Positions 1 through 8,693 of a stretch of DNA of 18,887 bases are shown piece by piece. How positions within the stretch are numbered: the stretch's first letter is position 1; each line of letters starts with the position of its first letter. Position numbers and translations under genes: made by a program. The DNA is from CALXZG01 sp034184445 (GTDB taxonomy: Bacteria; Pseudomonadota; Alphaproteobacteria; CAAHEQ01; UBA3637), in assembly GCA_034184445.1 (NCBI GenBank), contig JAXFZX010000032.1, positions 1 through 18,887 of the forward strand. Reading direction: 5' to 3'. The notes under the pieces were generated by a model that was not told where the DNA came from, made no database searches, and worked only from the letters and a program-made list of their open reading frames with translations.

Positions 1-134
1 GTAAATATACCCAAACGGCATCGGAAATGATTCATATCTTACAACAAGAATTGCAAGATGGGGACAATGTGTTGGTCAAGGCCTCACATGGAACCGGATT
101 ACATATTATTATCTCAGAATTGAAAGGAAAATAA
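1..134 (+). CDS. murF: MurF, UDP-MurNAc-tripeptide:D-Ala-D-Ala ligase (3' end only)
   Basis: The frame that opens at base 3 runs without a stop to a TAA at 132-134 and gives the last 43 residues of a protein. It contains GDNVLVKASHGTGLHIII, which matches the C-terminal MurF pattern (GDxVLVKGSxG near the end of the ligase domain). MurF adds D-Ala-D-Ala to UDP-MurNAc-tripeptide in the cytoplasm and is normally encoded just before mraY, as here; its stop is 1 base from the mraY start. The gene begins outside the window. The call rests on a short tail plus its position, so it is good but not certain. Confidence 0.8.
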   Translation, partial: KYTQTASEMIHILQQELQDGDNVLVKASHGTGLHIIISELKGK

Positions 135-135
135 A

Positions 136-1218
136 ATGTTTTATTGGCTCTCTTTATTTAAAGATAATTGGCATGTATTAAATGTCTTTCAATATCTCAC
201 CTTCCGAACCGGTGGGGCTTTAACAACCGCATTTTTGATTGTGTTGCTTGCGGGACCACGTTTTATTCGGTGGCTTAAATCCAAGCAGGGGGCTGGCCAA
301 CCCATTCGGGCGGATGGGCCTCAGTCGCATTTGGCAAAAAAAGGAACCCCTACGATGGGAGGCCTTTTAATCGTGATAGCAGGCCTGATATCCACATTTT
401 TGTGGGCGAATCCCACAAATCCATATGTATGGGTTATTTTGGCCATTTTTGTCGGATTTGGGGCAATCGGATTTGTGGATGATTATTTAAAGTTGACGAA
501 ACACAATTCTGCCGGCATTTCGGGTAAAAAAAGATTAGGAATAGAGTTTGGTTTTAGTTTTGCGGCTTGTATGGCGATGATATGTATGGAAAACGGATCA
601 ATGGCTACAACCTTAACCATTCCGTTTTTTAAGGACATTTTATTGGATTTGGGGTGGTTTTATATACCTTTTGTATTGGTAGTCATGGTGGGAACAGCCA
701 ATGCCGTTAATTTAACGGACGGATTGGATGGATTAGTTAGTATTCCCGTCATTATGTCCACATTGGTGTTTTGTGTGATTGCTTATGTTGCGGGGCGTGT
801 AGATTATGCCGAATACCTACAAATCTATCATGTCAAAGGTGCCGGAGAATTAACTGTCCTGTGTGGGGCATTGATTGGAGGGACTTTGGGATTTTTATGG
901 TATAATGCTCATCCGGCTCAGGTTTTTATGGGGGATACAGGATCATTGGCGCTGGGGGGAGCCTTAGGGGCACTAGCCGTAGCAACCAAACATGAAATCG
1001 TTTTAGCCATATCCGGTGGAATCTTTGTTATAGAGGCCTTGTCGGATATTATCCAAGTTGGTTCGTTTAAACTGAGACACAAACGTGTCTTTTTAATGGC
1101 ACCTATTCATCATCACTTTGAAAAAAAAGGATGGTCGGAAACAACCGTTGTAGTTCGGTTTTGGATTGTGTCTATTTTATTGGCTTTGTTTGCGCTGGCT
1201 ACATTAAAATTGAGGTAA
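136..1218 (+). CDS. mraY: MraY, phospho-MurNAc-pentapeptide translocase
   Basis: Integral inner-membrane enzyme that moves phospho-MurNAc-pentapeptide from UDP onto undecaprenyl phosphate, giving lipid I. The 360-residue length is normal for the family, with about ten hydrophobic segments. Visible motifs are GTPTMGG (70-76), the Asp pair in GFVDDYLK (D115, D116), NAVNLTDGLDGL (189-200), GDTGS with the third catalytic Asp (D267), and PIHHHFEKKGW (323-333), whose His run is a family signature. The ATG is preceded by AAAGGA at normal distance and lies 1 base after the murF stop. The next gene, ftsW, starts 4 bases downstream. Most dcw clusters have murD between these two genes, but here there is no room for it. 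Confidence 0.97.
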   Translation: MFYWLSLFKDNWHVLNVFQYLTFRTGGALTTAFLIVLLAGPRFIRWLKSKQGAGQPIRADGPQSHLAKKGTPTMGGLLIVIAGLISTFLWANPTNPYVWVILAIFVGFGAIGFVDDYLKLTKHNSAGISGKKRLGIEFGFSFAACMAMICMENGSMATTLTIPFFKDILLDLGWFYIPFVLVVMVGTANAVNLTDGLDGLVSIPVIMSTLVFCVIAYVAGRVDYAEYLQIYHVKGAGELTVLCGALIGGTLGFLWYNAHPAQVFMGDTGSLALGGALGALAVATKHEIVLAISGGIFVIEALSDIIQVGSFKLRHKRVFLMAPIHHHFEKKGWSETTVVVRFWIVSILLALFALATLKLR

Positions 1219-1222
1219 AATA

Positions 1223-2347
1223 ATGTTTCCGGTTATGACAAAGATTAAGTCAGATTTAATGATGCGTTATCGGGGATTGGATAAAACAATTCTTTATGGG
1301 GCATTCATTTTAATGGTATGCGGTTTCTTTTTAATTTTAGCAGCCGGTCCAGCGGTGGCAAAAAGAACACATTATCCGACCTTTCATTTCGTGATTAGGC
1401 AGGCTCTTTGGGCTATACCGACCTTAATCGTTATGTTAGGGGTGGCTATGTTGCCTGTGAAACGAATCCGACAATTGTCGGGAGTGATCTTAATCGGTGG
1501 AATTTTATGTATGATTTACATTTTATTATTTGCCGCCCGAACGAAGGGGGCTGCCCGATGGATAAATATCGGGCCCATCGGATTGCAACCGTCTGAATTT
1601 GTTAAACCTGTCTTTGCGGTTGTTTGTGCATGGCTGTTGGCTTCCGGCCGATTGATTAAGAAATTTCCAGGGTATACCATTGCGTTTATCTTATACATTG
1701 TGATTGGATTTTTGTTGTTTAAACAGCCGGATTTTGGTATGCTTTTAACCGTCACAGCTATTTTTGGGGTTCAATTATTTTTATCGGGAATTTCATGGCT
1801 TTTGATAGGGGGATTAGGGATTGTCGGGGCTGGAATTTTACCGATAGCCTACTTAACATTAGACCATGTGCGATACCGGTTAGACCACTTTTTTGGGGAG
1901 GAATCCAGTAAGGGCTATCAAGTGGAAAAGTCATTAGAAACATTGCAAAACGCAGGATGGTTTGGCAAAGGCCCCGGAGAAGGAATCGTGAAATATGAAC
2001 TGCCTGATGCTCATACAGACTTTATTTTTGCCGTCTCAGCAGAAGAATTTGGCTTTATTTTAACGGCATTTTTGATTGGGGTATTTGCAGTGGTTATTTT
2101 GCGTGGTTTTTGGTTGGTGCGTAAGGAAAATAATTATTTTTGTCAAATTGCTGTTGCAGGATTATTGACACAAATCGCTTTTCAGGTTATGGTGAATATG
2201 GGGTCAACCCTGAACATGATACCGACAAAAGGAATGACTTTGCCGTTTATTTCTTATGGTGGGTCGTCTTTGGTGTCTATGGGGTTGGCATTCGGATTCA
2301 TTTTAGGCTTGATACACAGCAGGACATTAAGCAGAGGATTAGAGTAA
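1223..2347 (+). CDS. ftsW: FtsW, septal peptidoglycan glycosyltransferase (SEDS family)
   Basis: A 374-residue polytopic SEDS protein that polymerises lipid II into glycan at the division site, working with the class B penicillin-binding protein FtsI (not in the window). SEDS landmarks are KGAARW (108-113), QPSE (122-125), QPDFG (168-172), the extracellular loop PDAHTDFIFAVSAEEFG (261-277) with its conserved acidic residue, and GMTLPFISYGGSS (337-349). RodA is the main alternative, but the position between mraY and murG in a dcw cluster favours FtsW. An in-frame ATG at 1235 (Met5) is a possible alternative start. The TAA stop shares one base with the ATG of murG (TAATG). Confidence 0.95.
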   Translation: MFPVMTKIKSDLMMRYRGLDKTILYGAFILMVCGFFLILAAGPAVAKRTHYPTFHFVIRQALWAIPTLIVMLGVAMLPVKRIRQLSGVILIGGILCMIYILLFAARTKGAARWINIGPIGLQPSEFVKPVFAVVCAWLLASGRLIKKFPGYTIAFILYIVIGFLLFKQPDFGMLLTVTAIFGVQLFLSGISWLLIGGLGIVGAGILPIAYLTLDHVRYRLDHFFGEESSKGYQVEKSLETLQNAGWFGKGPGEGIVKYELPDAHTDFIFAVSAEEFGFILTAFLIGVFAVVILRGFWLVRKENNYFCQIAVAGLLTQIAFQVMVNMGSTLNMIPTKGMTLPFISYGGSSLVSMGLAFGFILGLIHSRTLSRGLE

Positions 2348-3456
2348 TGAAAAAACAACAAAAAAAACCATTGATTGTGGTGACGACTGGTGGTAGTGGC
2401 GGTCATATTTTTCCTGCCGAAGCAATTGCCTCGGCACTATTGAAACAAGGAGCCGATGTTGTCTTTATCACCGATAAGCGGGGCTCAACTTTTCAAGGGA
2501 TAAAAAATGTGCCGGTTTATCGGTTAATGGCCGAATCGGTGACGGGTCGGTCAATTTTTGGAAAAATATGGGCGGCGATCAAACTTTATATCGGGACAAT
2601 CCAAGCGGTCTATTTGATGTATAAATTAAAGCCAAATGCTGTTGTCGGGGTGGGGGGATATGCCTCAATTCCGGCAGTCATGGCGGCACACTTAACACGC
2701 ACGGTCCCGGTTGTTTTACACGAACAAAACGCCGTATTGGGACGTGCCAACAGGTTATTGGCTAAGGGAGCAAGATTGATAGGGACATCTTTTTCGCCGA
2801 CACTATGTGCTCCGAAAAATGTGCCCCAAATCCAAGTCGGATTACCCGTTCGTCCGGCAATTTTATCTTGTCGGAATGAGCCCTATCCCAAAGTTAAAAA
2901 TAGTTTTCACTTGTTTGTTTTTGGTGGCAGTCAAGGGGCCAGATTTTTTAGTCACAAACTTCCTGAAGCGTTGTTGATGCTACCTGAAAATCAGCGCGCG
3001 CATATAGAACTTGTTCAACAGGTTCGGTCGGAAGATATGGAAAAAGCGCACCAATTTTATGATGCGGCCGGATTTAAAAAAGTGACTTTAAAATCCTTTT
3101 TTACAGATATGCCAGAACAATTGAAAAAAGCGCATTTAGTGATTGGTCGTGGTGGAGCTGGTACATTGACGGAATTGATGGCGGTTGGCCGGCCGGCAAT
3201 TATTGTTCCGCTACCCAGCGCGGCTGATAATCATCAAGCTGAAAATGCGCGTCTTTTCTGTGATAAAGGGGCCGGCTTTATTGTTGCGGAAAAAGATTTT
3301 GATCCCAAGGTGTTCGCACAGCGGCTATCTCAATTGATGGATGAGCCGCAAATGTTGGCTGAGGCTGCCAATCATGCCTCCCAACAATTTCCCGAAAAGG
3401 CGGCTGAAAAAATGGCAGATGCTGTGCTAGATATCGTAAAAGGATGTCCCAAATGA
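2347..3456 (+). CDS. murG: MurG, lipid II synthase (GlcNAc transferase)
   Basis: Peripheral membrane GT-B glycosyltransferase on the cytoplasmic face that adds GlcNAc from UDP-GlcNAc to lipid I, giving lipid II. With the ATG at 2347 the protein has 369 residues, normal for MurG. It starts MKKQQKKPLIVVTTGGSGGH, with the glycine-rich loop at 15-20. Further motifs are GVGGYASIPA (101-110), HEQNAVLGRAN (125-135), GGSQGAR (193-199), and the nucleotide-sugar site RGGAGTLTE (268-276) with DNHQAEN (294-300). The reading frame stays open upstream to 2140, but that extension lies inside ftsW and has no MurG character. The TAATG junction with ftsW suggests stop-start coupling. The stop overlaps the murC start by ATGA. 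Confidence 0.96.
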   Translation: MKKQQKKPLIVVTTGGSGGHIFPAEAIASALLKQGADVVFITDKRGSTFQGIKNVPVYRLMAESVTGRSIFGKIWAAIKLYIGTIQAVYLMYKLKPNAVVGVGGYASIPAVMAAHLTRTVPVVLHEQNAVLGRANRLLAKGARLIGTSFSPTLCAPKNVPQIQVGLPVRPAILSCRNEPYPKVKNSFHLFVFGGSQGARFFSHKLPEALLMLPENQRAHIELVQQVRSEDMEKAHQFYDAAGFKKVTLKSFFTDMPEQLKKAHLVIGRGGAGTLTELMAVGRPAIIVPLPSAADNHQAENARLFCDKGAGFIVAEKDFDPKVFAQRLSQLMDEPQMLAEAANHASQQFPEKAAEKMADAVLDIVKGCPK

Positions 3457-4844
3457 AGTTATCCATACCACTTCAAAAAATACATTTTATCGGTATCGGT
3501 GGCATCGGGATGAGTGCCATTGCCGAAATGTTATACGATATGGGCATAATGGTGCAAGGGTCCAATAATGTTAAAAACGCTAATACCGAACGTGTGGCAA
3601 AGCAGGGTATTCCCGTATTTATCGGGCATGATCCGGAAAATTTGGATGGTGCCGATGCTGTTGTGATTTCCAGTGCTATTAAACCCGATAATCCTGAATT
3701 GGTGGAGGCTCGCCGCCGGGGTTTAGCCATTGGCCATAGATCAGAAATGTTGGCCGAAATTTTGAAGTATAAGCAAAGTATTTGTGTATCCGGAACGCAT
3801 GGGAAAACGACGACTTCCTCTCTGATTGCCAGTTTGATGGTAGAAGCCGGCCAAAAACCTAGTTTTATTATCGGCGGAATTTTGAATGCTAAGGCATCTA
3901 ATGCGCAATTGGGCAGGGGAAACTGGGTTGTGGTAGAGGCTGATGAATCCGATGGATCTTTTTTAAGGCTTCCCACAACGATTTCCGTGATTACAAATAT
4001 TGATCCGGAGCATTTAGATTATTATAAAACTTTTGAAAATGAATGCCATGCGTATCAAGCGTTTATCCAAAAAACGGCATTTTATGGGTGCACGGTGGCT
4101 TGTTTTGACCATCCTGTGGTGCGAGAGTTGATATCATCGGTTAAGGACCGGAGAATTATTACTTATGGTTTGTCTAAACAGGCCGATGTTCATCCCGATC
4201 ATATTCGGCCTACAAGGACGGGATTTTTAATGGATGTGTTTATCCGGCGCGGTCCCAAATTTCATAAAATCAAAGATGTGACTTTATCATTATTAGGAGA
4301 GCATAACATATCTAACGCTATGGCTGCGGTAGCCATTGGGTCATATATGGGTTTTTCGGATCGCGTGATGAAAAAGACGCTATCCCAATTTCAAGGAATA
4401 CAGCGACGCTTGACATATCGGGGAAGAATCTTGGATAGCATTGATGTTTATGATGATTATGCCCACCATCCGACCGAGATTAAGGCAACTTTAAAAGCAT
4501 TAAAAACAGCACGAAATAGTCATCTTGTGGCCGTGTTCCAACCGCATCGTTATTCGCGATTAAGGGATTTGTGGACGGATTTTTTAACAGCATTTGATTT
4601 GGCCGATCGGGTTATTATTTGTCCGGTTTATGCGGCTGGTGAAACACCAATCCCCGATATAAGGTCGGATATGTTTGCCAAGGAGTTGGCCGAAAAACAT
4701 CCACATGTGCAGGCTGTATCAAATGAGGATGAATTAGAACGGGTTTTACTAAGTCAATTAAGCCCTAATGATACTGTTGTATGCTTGGGTGCAGGGTCTA
4801 TATCGGGATGGTCGGTTCATTTTGTAAAACAGAGAAAGGGTTAG
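3453..4844 (+). CDS. murC: MurC, UDP-N-acetylmuramate:L-alanine ligase
   Basis: Cytoplasmic ATP-dependent ligase adding the first amino acid, L-Ala, to UDP-MurNAc. With the ATG at 3453 it has 463 residues. The N-terminal UDP-binding Rossmann motif is FIGIGGIGMSAIAEML (12-27). The ATP loop is VSGTHGKTTT (112-121), followed by EADESDGSFL (162-171), NIDPEHLDYY (182-191), and downstream DDYAHHPTEI and FQPHRYSRL. An ATG at 3444 would add three residues, but its SD would be too close. AAGGA at 3440-3444 lies 8 bases before 3453, and 3453 gives the ATGA overlap with murG. The gene ends 3 bases before murB. Confidence 0.96.
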   Translation: MKLSIPLQKIHFIGIGGIGMSAIAEMLYDMGIMVQGSNNVKNANTERVAKQGIPVFIGHDPENLDGADAVVISSAIKPDNPELVEARRRGLAIGHRSEMLAEILKYKQSICVSGTHGKTTTSSLIASLMVEAGQKPSFIIGGILNAKASNAQLGRGNWVVVEADESDGSFLRLPTTISVITNIDPEHLDYYKTFENECHAYQAFIQKTAFYGCTVACFDHPVVRELISSVKDRRIITYGLSKQADVHPDHIRPTRTGFLMDVFIRRGPKFHKIKDVTLSLLGEHNISNAMAAVAIGSYMGFSDRVMKKTLSQFQGIQRRLTYRGRILDSIDVYDDYAHHPTEIKATLKALKTARNSHLVAVFQPHRYSRLRDLWTDFLTAFDLADRVIICPVYAAGETPIPDIRSDMFAKELAEKHPHVQAVSNEDELERVLLSQLSPNDTVVCLGAGSISGWSVHFVKQRKG

Positions 4845-4847
4845 AAA

Positions 4848-5780
4848 ATGTGGGCTTTTATCAAACATTTTTTTCATAAAAATCGTCTGATGCTGCGGAT
4901 GCCACGGTTAAGAGGACGGGTTGTCCATGATGAACCGATGGCCAAGAAAACTTGGTTCGGTGTTGGGGGAAAAGCCGAAATTTATGTTGAACCAGCTGAT
5001 GCCAGCGATTTGTCCCGATTGATTAAAGCCCTACCGGATGAACCTTTAACCGTTTTGGGGGCGGGTAGTAATGTCTTAATTTTGGATGGTGGTATCCCTG
5101 GTATTACTGTTCATTTGGGAAAGCCGTTTTCTTATATTCGGGTCAAGGGAAATAAATTAGTCTGTGGGGCAGGAGCAACATTGCGAGAGGTTGCTAAGGC
5201 GGCCGAAAAAAATAAGATTACGGGACTTGAATTTTTATCCGGTATTCCGGGATCTGTTGGGGGTGCTGTTCGAATGAATGCAGGGGCTTTTAAGCAATCT
5301 TTAAGTGATCGGATGGTGGCATTAAAGGCTATGACAGGAAACGGTGATATATCCGAAATCAATCCGCAAGAGATGAGTATCTTTGAATACAGAAAATGTT
5401 ATTTGCCGGATGATTGGATTTTTTTAGAAGTTGTTTTAGAAGGTCAACGGGTTAAAAATGCAGCCGTTATTCGGGATAAAATGGCCGAGTATAAGAAAAA
5501 ACGTGAAGCAACTCAGCCTCAAGGGGTTCGGACGGCAGGTTCTACTTTTAAAAATCCGGATGGATTGATGGCGTGGAAATTGATTGATAAAGCCAAATTG
5601 CGTGGTGCGCGTGTCGGTGGAGCCGTCGTATCGGATAAGCATGCTAATTTCCTAATCAATGATAAAGGGGCAACGGCCAATGATATTGAAATGCTTGGCG
5701 AAAAAATTCGGCAAAAAGTGCATCAGGAACAAGGAGTCAAATTGGAATGGGAAGTTAAAAAATTGGGGGTGCGTCAATGA
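4848..5780 (+). CDS. murB: MurB, UDP-N-acetylenolpyruvoylglucosamine reductase
   Basis: FAD- and NADPH-dependent reductase that turns UDP-GlcNAc-enolpyruvate into UDP-MurNAc. Its 310 residues fit the short type II MurB form, lacking the extra loop of the E. coli type. Visible features are the FAD-domain patches TWFGVGG (35-41), LGAGSNVLI (70-78) and SGIPGSVGGAVRMNAGA (131-147), FEYRKCYL (179-186), the proton-donor Ser in GSTFKNP (S232), and LEWEV near the C-terminus (E302 is the likely catalytic Glu). The position after murC is common in Alphaproteobacteria and Gram-positives. The stop overlaps the ddl start by 4 bases (ATGA). The exact start could be one of the Met residues within the first 31. 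Confidence 0.95.
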   Translation: MWAFIKHFFHKNRLMLRMPRLRGRVVHDEPMAKKTWFGVGGKAEIYVEPADASDLSRLIKALPDEPLTVLGAGSNVLILDGGIPGITVHLGKPFSYIRVKGNKLVCGAGATLREVAKAAEKNKITGLEFLSGIPGSVGGAVRMNAGAFKQSLSDRMVALKAMTGNGDISEINPQEMSIFEYRKCYLPDDWIFLEVVLEGQRVKNAAVIRDKMAEYKKKREATQPQGVRTAGSTFKNPDGLMAWKLIDKAKLRGARVGGAVVSDKHANFLINDKGATANDIEMLGEKIRQKVHQEQGVKLEWEVKKLGVRQ

Positions 5781-6688
5781 AAAAAGTATTGGTTGTGATG
5801 GGCGGTTTTTCCGATGAGCGGGACATTTCTATACTCAGTGGAACACAAGTTGCTCAAGCCCTTCAAAAGTCTGGATACACGGTTATTTCGTATGATTTAA
5901 AAGATATAGTAGATTTTGTCAAAATACTCTCTCAAGAGAAACCCGATGTCGTCTTTAATGCCCTTCATGGCAAATATGGTGAAGATGGCTGTATTCAGGG
6001 ATTGTTGAATTTATTGAAAATTCCCTATACGCATTCAGGCGTTTTAGCTTCCGCTATTGGGATGGATAAAGGACGAACACGATTGCTGGTCCAAAATGCG
6101 GGGCTCACTGTTGCAGCGGGTGGTGTGATGACAAAGGGTGAATTTTTAAGCCATGAACCCCCGATGCCTTATGTGATTAAGCCTAATGATAACGGATCAT
6201 CTGTTGGCGTTTTCATCGTTCGGAATGATAACGATAGGGCAAAAGCTTTAATTGCATGGAAAGATGGTGAAATCCGCTTAGTTGAAGAATATGTTGCGGG
6301 ACATGAATTATCGGTGGCCGTTAGGGATAATCAAGCCGTTGGTGTGGTGGAAATTGTGCCAAAGACGGGATATTATGATTTTAATAATAAATATTCCGAG
6401 GGCGGTGCCGATCACATTATACCAGCCCATATACCGGATACAATTTACCAACAAGCTTTTCGTCATGCGGAAATTGTTCACCACTTATTGGGATGTAGAG
6501 GAGTATCGCGTAGTGATTTTCGTTATGATGATACGAATGGAGCAGATAGATTGATCTTCTTGGAGATCAATACCAATCCCGGAATGACGGCCCTATCCCT
6601 TGTGCCGGATATTGTTCGGGTATGCCAAGGGGAAAGTTATGAATGTTTGGTTTCCCAATTAGTAGAGGAGGCCTCATGCGACAAGTAA
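5777..6688 (+). CDS. ddl: D-alanine:D-alanine ligase
   Basis: ATP-grasp ligase in the cytoplasm that makes the D-Ala-D-Ala dipeptide used by MurF. It has 303 residues, as in DdlB-type enzymes. Landmarks are GGFSDERDIS (9-18) with the substrate Glu (E14), the ALHGKYGEDG loop (62-71), YVIKPNDNGSSVGV (132-145), the omega-loop YYDFNNKY (199-206), and LEINTNPGMT (262-271) with metal ligands. Tyr206 in the NKY motif is the residue linked to D-Ala-D-Ala specificity; D-Ala-D-Lac ligases have Phe there, so intrinsic vancomycin-type substitution is not suggested. The last 13 bases overlap the chosen ftsQ start. Confidence 0.96.
   Translation: MKKVLVVMGGFSDERDISILSGTQVAQALQKSGYTVISYDLKDIVDFVKILSQEKPDVVFNALHGKYGEDGCIQGLLNLLKIPYTHSGVLASAIGMDKGRTRLLVQNAGLTVAAGGVMTKGEFLSHEPPMPYVIKPNDNGSSVGVFIVRNDNDRAKALIAWKDGEIRLVEEYVAGHELSVAVRDNQAVGVVEIVPKTGYYDFNNKYSEGGADHIIPAHIPDTIYQQAFRHAEIVHHLLGCRGVSRSDFRYDDTNGADRLIFLEINTNPGMTALSLVPDIVRVCQGESYECLVSQLVEEASCDK
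6664..6671 (+). promoter_or_regulatory. Strong ribosome binding site deciding the ftsQ start
   Basis: AGAGGAGG lies 4 bases before the ATG at 6676, inside the ddl coding region. It is among the closest matches to anti-Shine-Dalgarno in the cluster. It supports starting FtsQ at 6676 and not at the in-frame ATG at 6643, which lacks a comparable site. Confidence 0.75.
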
Positions 6689-7449
6689 AACAGAAAAAAA
6701 AGAAAACCTCGCTTAAATTTAAGGTTTGGCTAATTATCCTGTTGGGAATTGGTTGTGGAATCGGATGGCTTTATCAGGCGGGAATGTATGATCGTTTGCT
6801 TCAATGGGGGCGAGAATCCTATACAACAATCATGAAACGAATGGGATTGGTATTAAATCAGGTTAATGTGGAAGGGCATGTTCGCACAAATTTGAGGGAT
6901 ATCCATCAAGTTACCAATTTAAGCCAAGGCATGCCTATTTTGGATGTGGATTTGGATGATATTTATACTAAAATCGCTGCCTTACCATGGGTTAAATCCG
7001 TTCGGATAAAGCGACAACTGCCGTCCACTCTTTCTATTCATATTTGGGAAAGAATGCCGGTTGCGGTATGGCAAAATAATAAAAAATATATGCCTCTTGA
7101 TTCGGATGGTCATCCGATCCAAGATGATAAGGCCAATTTATCGGGCTTAATTTTGGTGGTCGGCAAAGATGCCCCCAATCATACAATAGAATTATTACAG
7201 ATATTAAAAAAATATCCCGTGATAGAACAACGTGTCAAATCGGCTGTTCGGGTGGGGAATCGACGGTGGGATCTAAATTTGGATCAAGTGGACGGATTAG
7301 TTGTTGAATTGCCGGAAAAGAATATGGAACAAGCCTTAAAGCGGTTGCAAAATAGTATTCAAAACGATAAAATTTTAAGTAAAAATTTGGAAAGAATCAA
7401 TTTACGGGAACCCGACCGGATGATTGTTCAAGTAGGAGGGAAAAAATAA
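6676..7449 (+). CDS. ftsQ: FtsQ, divisome membrane protein with POTRA domain
   Basis: Bitopic inner-membrane scaffold that recruits FtsB/FtsL and regulates septal synthesis. From the ATG at 6676 it has 257 residues: a Lys-rich cytoplasmic tail (1-15), one TM helix (about 16-34), a POTRA domain (about 61-127, containing VNVEGHVRTNL and LPWVKSVRIKRQLPSTLSI), then the beta domain including ERMPVAVWQ and DSDGHPI, typical of FtsQ. An upstream in-frame ATG at 6643 would lengthen the tail, but a strong Shine-Dalgarno (AGAGGAGG, 6664-6671) points to 6676. It overlaps ddl by 13 bases and shares one base with the ftsA start. Confidence 0.93.
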   Translation: MRQVKQKKKKTSLKFKVWLIILLGIGCGIGWLYQAGMYDRLLQWGRESYTTIMKRMGLVLNQVNVEGHVRTNLRDIHQVTNLSQGMPILDVDLDDIYTKIAALPWVKSVRIKRQLPSTLSIHIWERMPVAVWQNNKKYMPLDSDGHPIQDDKANLSGLILVVGKDAPNHTIELLQILKKYPVIEQRVKSAVRVGNRRWDLNLDQVDGLVVELPEKNMEQALKRLQNSIQNDKILSKNLERINLREPDRMIVQVGGKK

Positions 7450-8693
7450 TGTCTTTTTGGCACACTTCGGTTAAGCCCTTTGTGACGGTTTTGGATATTG
7501 GAACTTTTAAAGTATGTGGATTTATGGCACATATTTTATCGGATGGCACACCTGAAATTATCGGTGTCGGTTTTGCCGAATCCAAAGGTATTCGCACGGG
7601 AACCATCATGGATTTGGATAAAGCGACCGAATGCATTGCTTCTGTCTTGGCACAAATAGAAAAACAATCCGGACATACGGTGGATAATGTGACCGTGAAT
7701 ATTTCGTCAGCCCACTTGAAATCATATTATTTATCCAAAGAAGTATCTGTTTCTGAGGATCGGCCTATATCGGCAACCGATGTGACACATTTGGTGAATG
7801 ATATTTTATCTTCTGTTCCGGCAGATGAAGAAGTGATACATAAAATTCCTCTCAGCTATACCGTCGGCAAGGATCAAGGACTTTTAGATCCCAGAGGATT
7901 ATACGGTAATACATTAAAGGCATATGTCCATGTTATTACCATACCCGAAACACATTTGAGAAATTTAGTGACCGTTTTGGACAGGTGCCATGTTGGTATT
8001 GATAAGAAAGTAGCAACTCCCTATGCGACGGCGTTGGCTGTTTTGACCGAAGAGGAAAAAGAAGTTGGGGCAACAGCTTTGGATATGGGGGCGGGTTCGG
8101 CCTCTTTTGCTGTGTTTATGAATGGGGGATTGGTTCACATGGGATTGGTTCCCCAAGGTGGATCCATTATCACACGAGATATTGCTCAGGTCATGAGTTG
8201 TTCTTTGGTAACGGCTGAGCGTCTTAAAACCCTTAATGGGGCGGCTTTTTTGTCGCCTCGTGATGAATTGGAACGTTTAATCGTGCCGATGATTGGGGAA
8301 GAAGCAGAAACGAATACGCATATTCCACGGGCAGAGTTGATTAAGGTTATTGTCCCCAGATTGGAAAGTATTTTGGAACAGGTTGCGATGCAATTAGCCG
8401 AACGAGAACTTTTTGTTGCGGCATCGCGACGCATTGTTTTATCGGGGGGGACTGCGGAATTGCAGGGGATTAAAGAAAAAACAGAGGCAGTTTTAAATGC
8501 CAATGTGCGAATTGGTAAAATTGGGATCATAAAAAACTTGCCAAATCAATTTGATTCGTATACATTTATAACATGTGTCGGGTTATTAAAATATGTGTTG
8601 ATGTCTTTTCGTCCGGTATCGGCACCCCGTTTTAACAAATCCGAAAAACAAAAAGGGCGTTTGGGAAAGGTATTACAATGGCTGATGAAATAA
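7449..8693 (+). CDS. ftsA: FtsA, actin-like membrane tether of the Z ring
   Basis: Actin-fold ATPase that links FtsZ filaments to the inner membrane. It has 414 residues. The first phosphate motif is TVLDIGTFK (13-21), the 1C (SHS2) domain spans roughly 85-165, the second phosphate region is ALDMGAGSASF (210-220), and the adenosine motif is VLSGGTAEL (330-338). The C-terminal GRLGKVLQWLMK (403-414) is an amphipathic helix with basic residues, the expected membrane-targeting sequence. The ATG shares one base with the ftsQ stop (TAATG). The end overlaps the ftsZ start by 16 bases, so production of the two is likely coupled. Confidence 0.96.
   Translation: MSFWHTSVKPFVTVLDIGTFKVCGFMAHILSDGTPEIIGVGFAESKGIRTGTIMDLDKATECIASVLAQIEKQSGHTVDNVTVNISSAHLKSYYLSKEVSVSEDRPISATDVTHLVNDILSSVPADEEVIHKIPLSYTVGKDQGLLDPRGLYGNTLKAYVHVITIPETHLRNLVTVLDRCHVGIDKKVATPYATALAVLTEEEKEVGATALDMGAGSASFAVFMNGGLVHMGLVPQGGSIITRDIAQVMSCSLVTAERLKTLNGAAFLSPRDELERLIVPMIGEEAETNTHIPRAELIKVIVPRLESILEQVAMQLAERELFVAASRRIVLSGGTAELQGIKEKTEAVLNANVRIGKIGIIKNLPNQFDSYTFITCVGLLKYVLMSFRPVSAPRFNKSEKQKGRLGKVLQWLMK

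Noticed and set aside
2140..2346. 5' extension of the murG frame by 69 codons
   Set aside because: It overlaps ftsW in another frame and lacks MurG sequence; the ATG at 2347 gives the normal N-terminus and a TAATG junction.
3473..3976. 167-residue minus-strand open frame inside murC
   Set aside because: Antisense shadow of a well-supported gene, with no recognisable motif or start signal.
6282..6554. 90-residue plus-strand open frame inside ddl
   Set aside because: Out-of-frame shadow of the ATP-grasp domain with no independent evidence.
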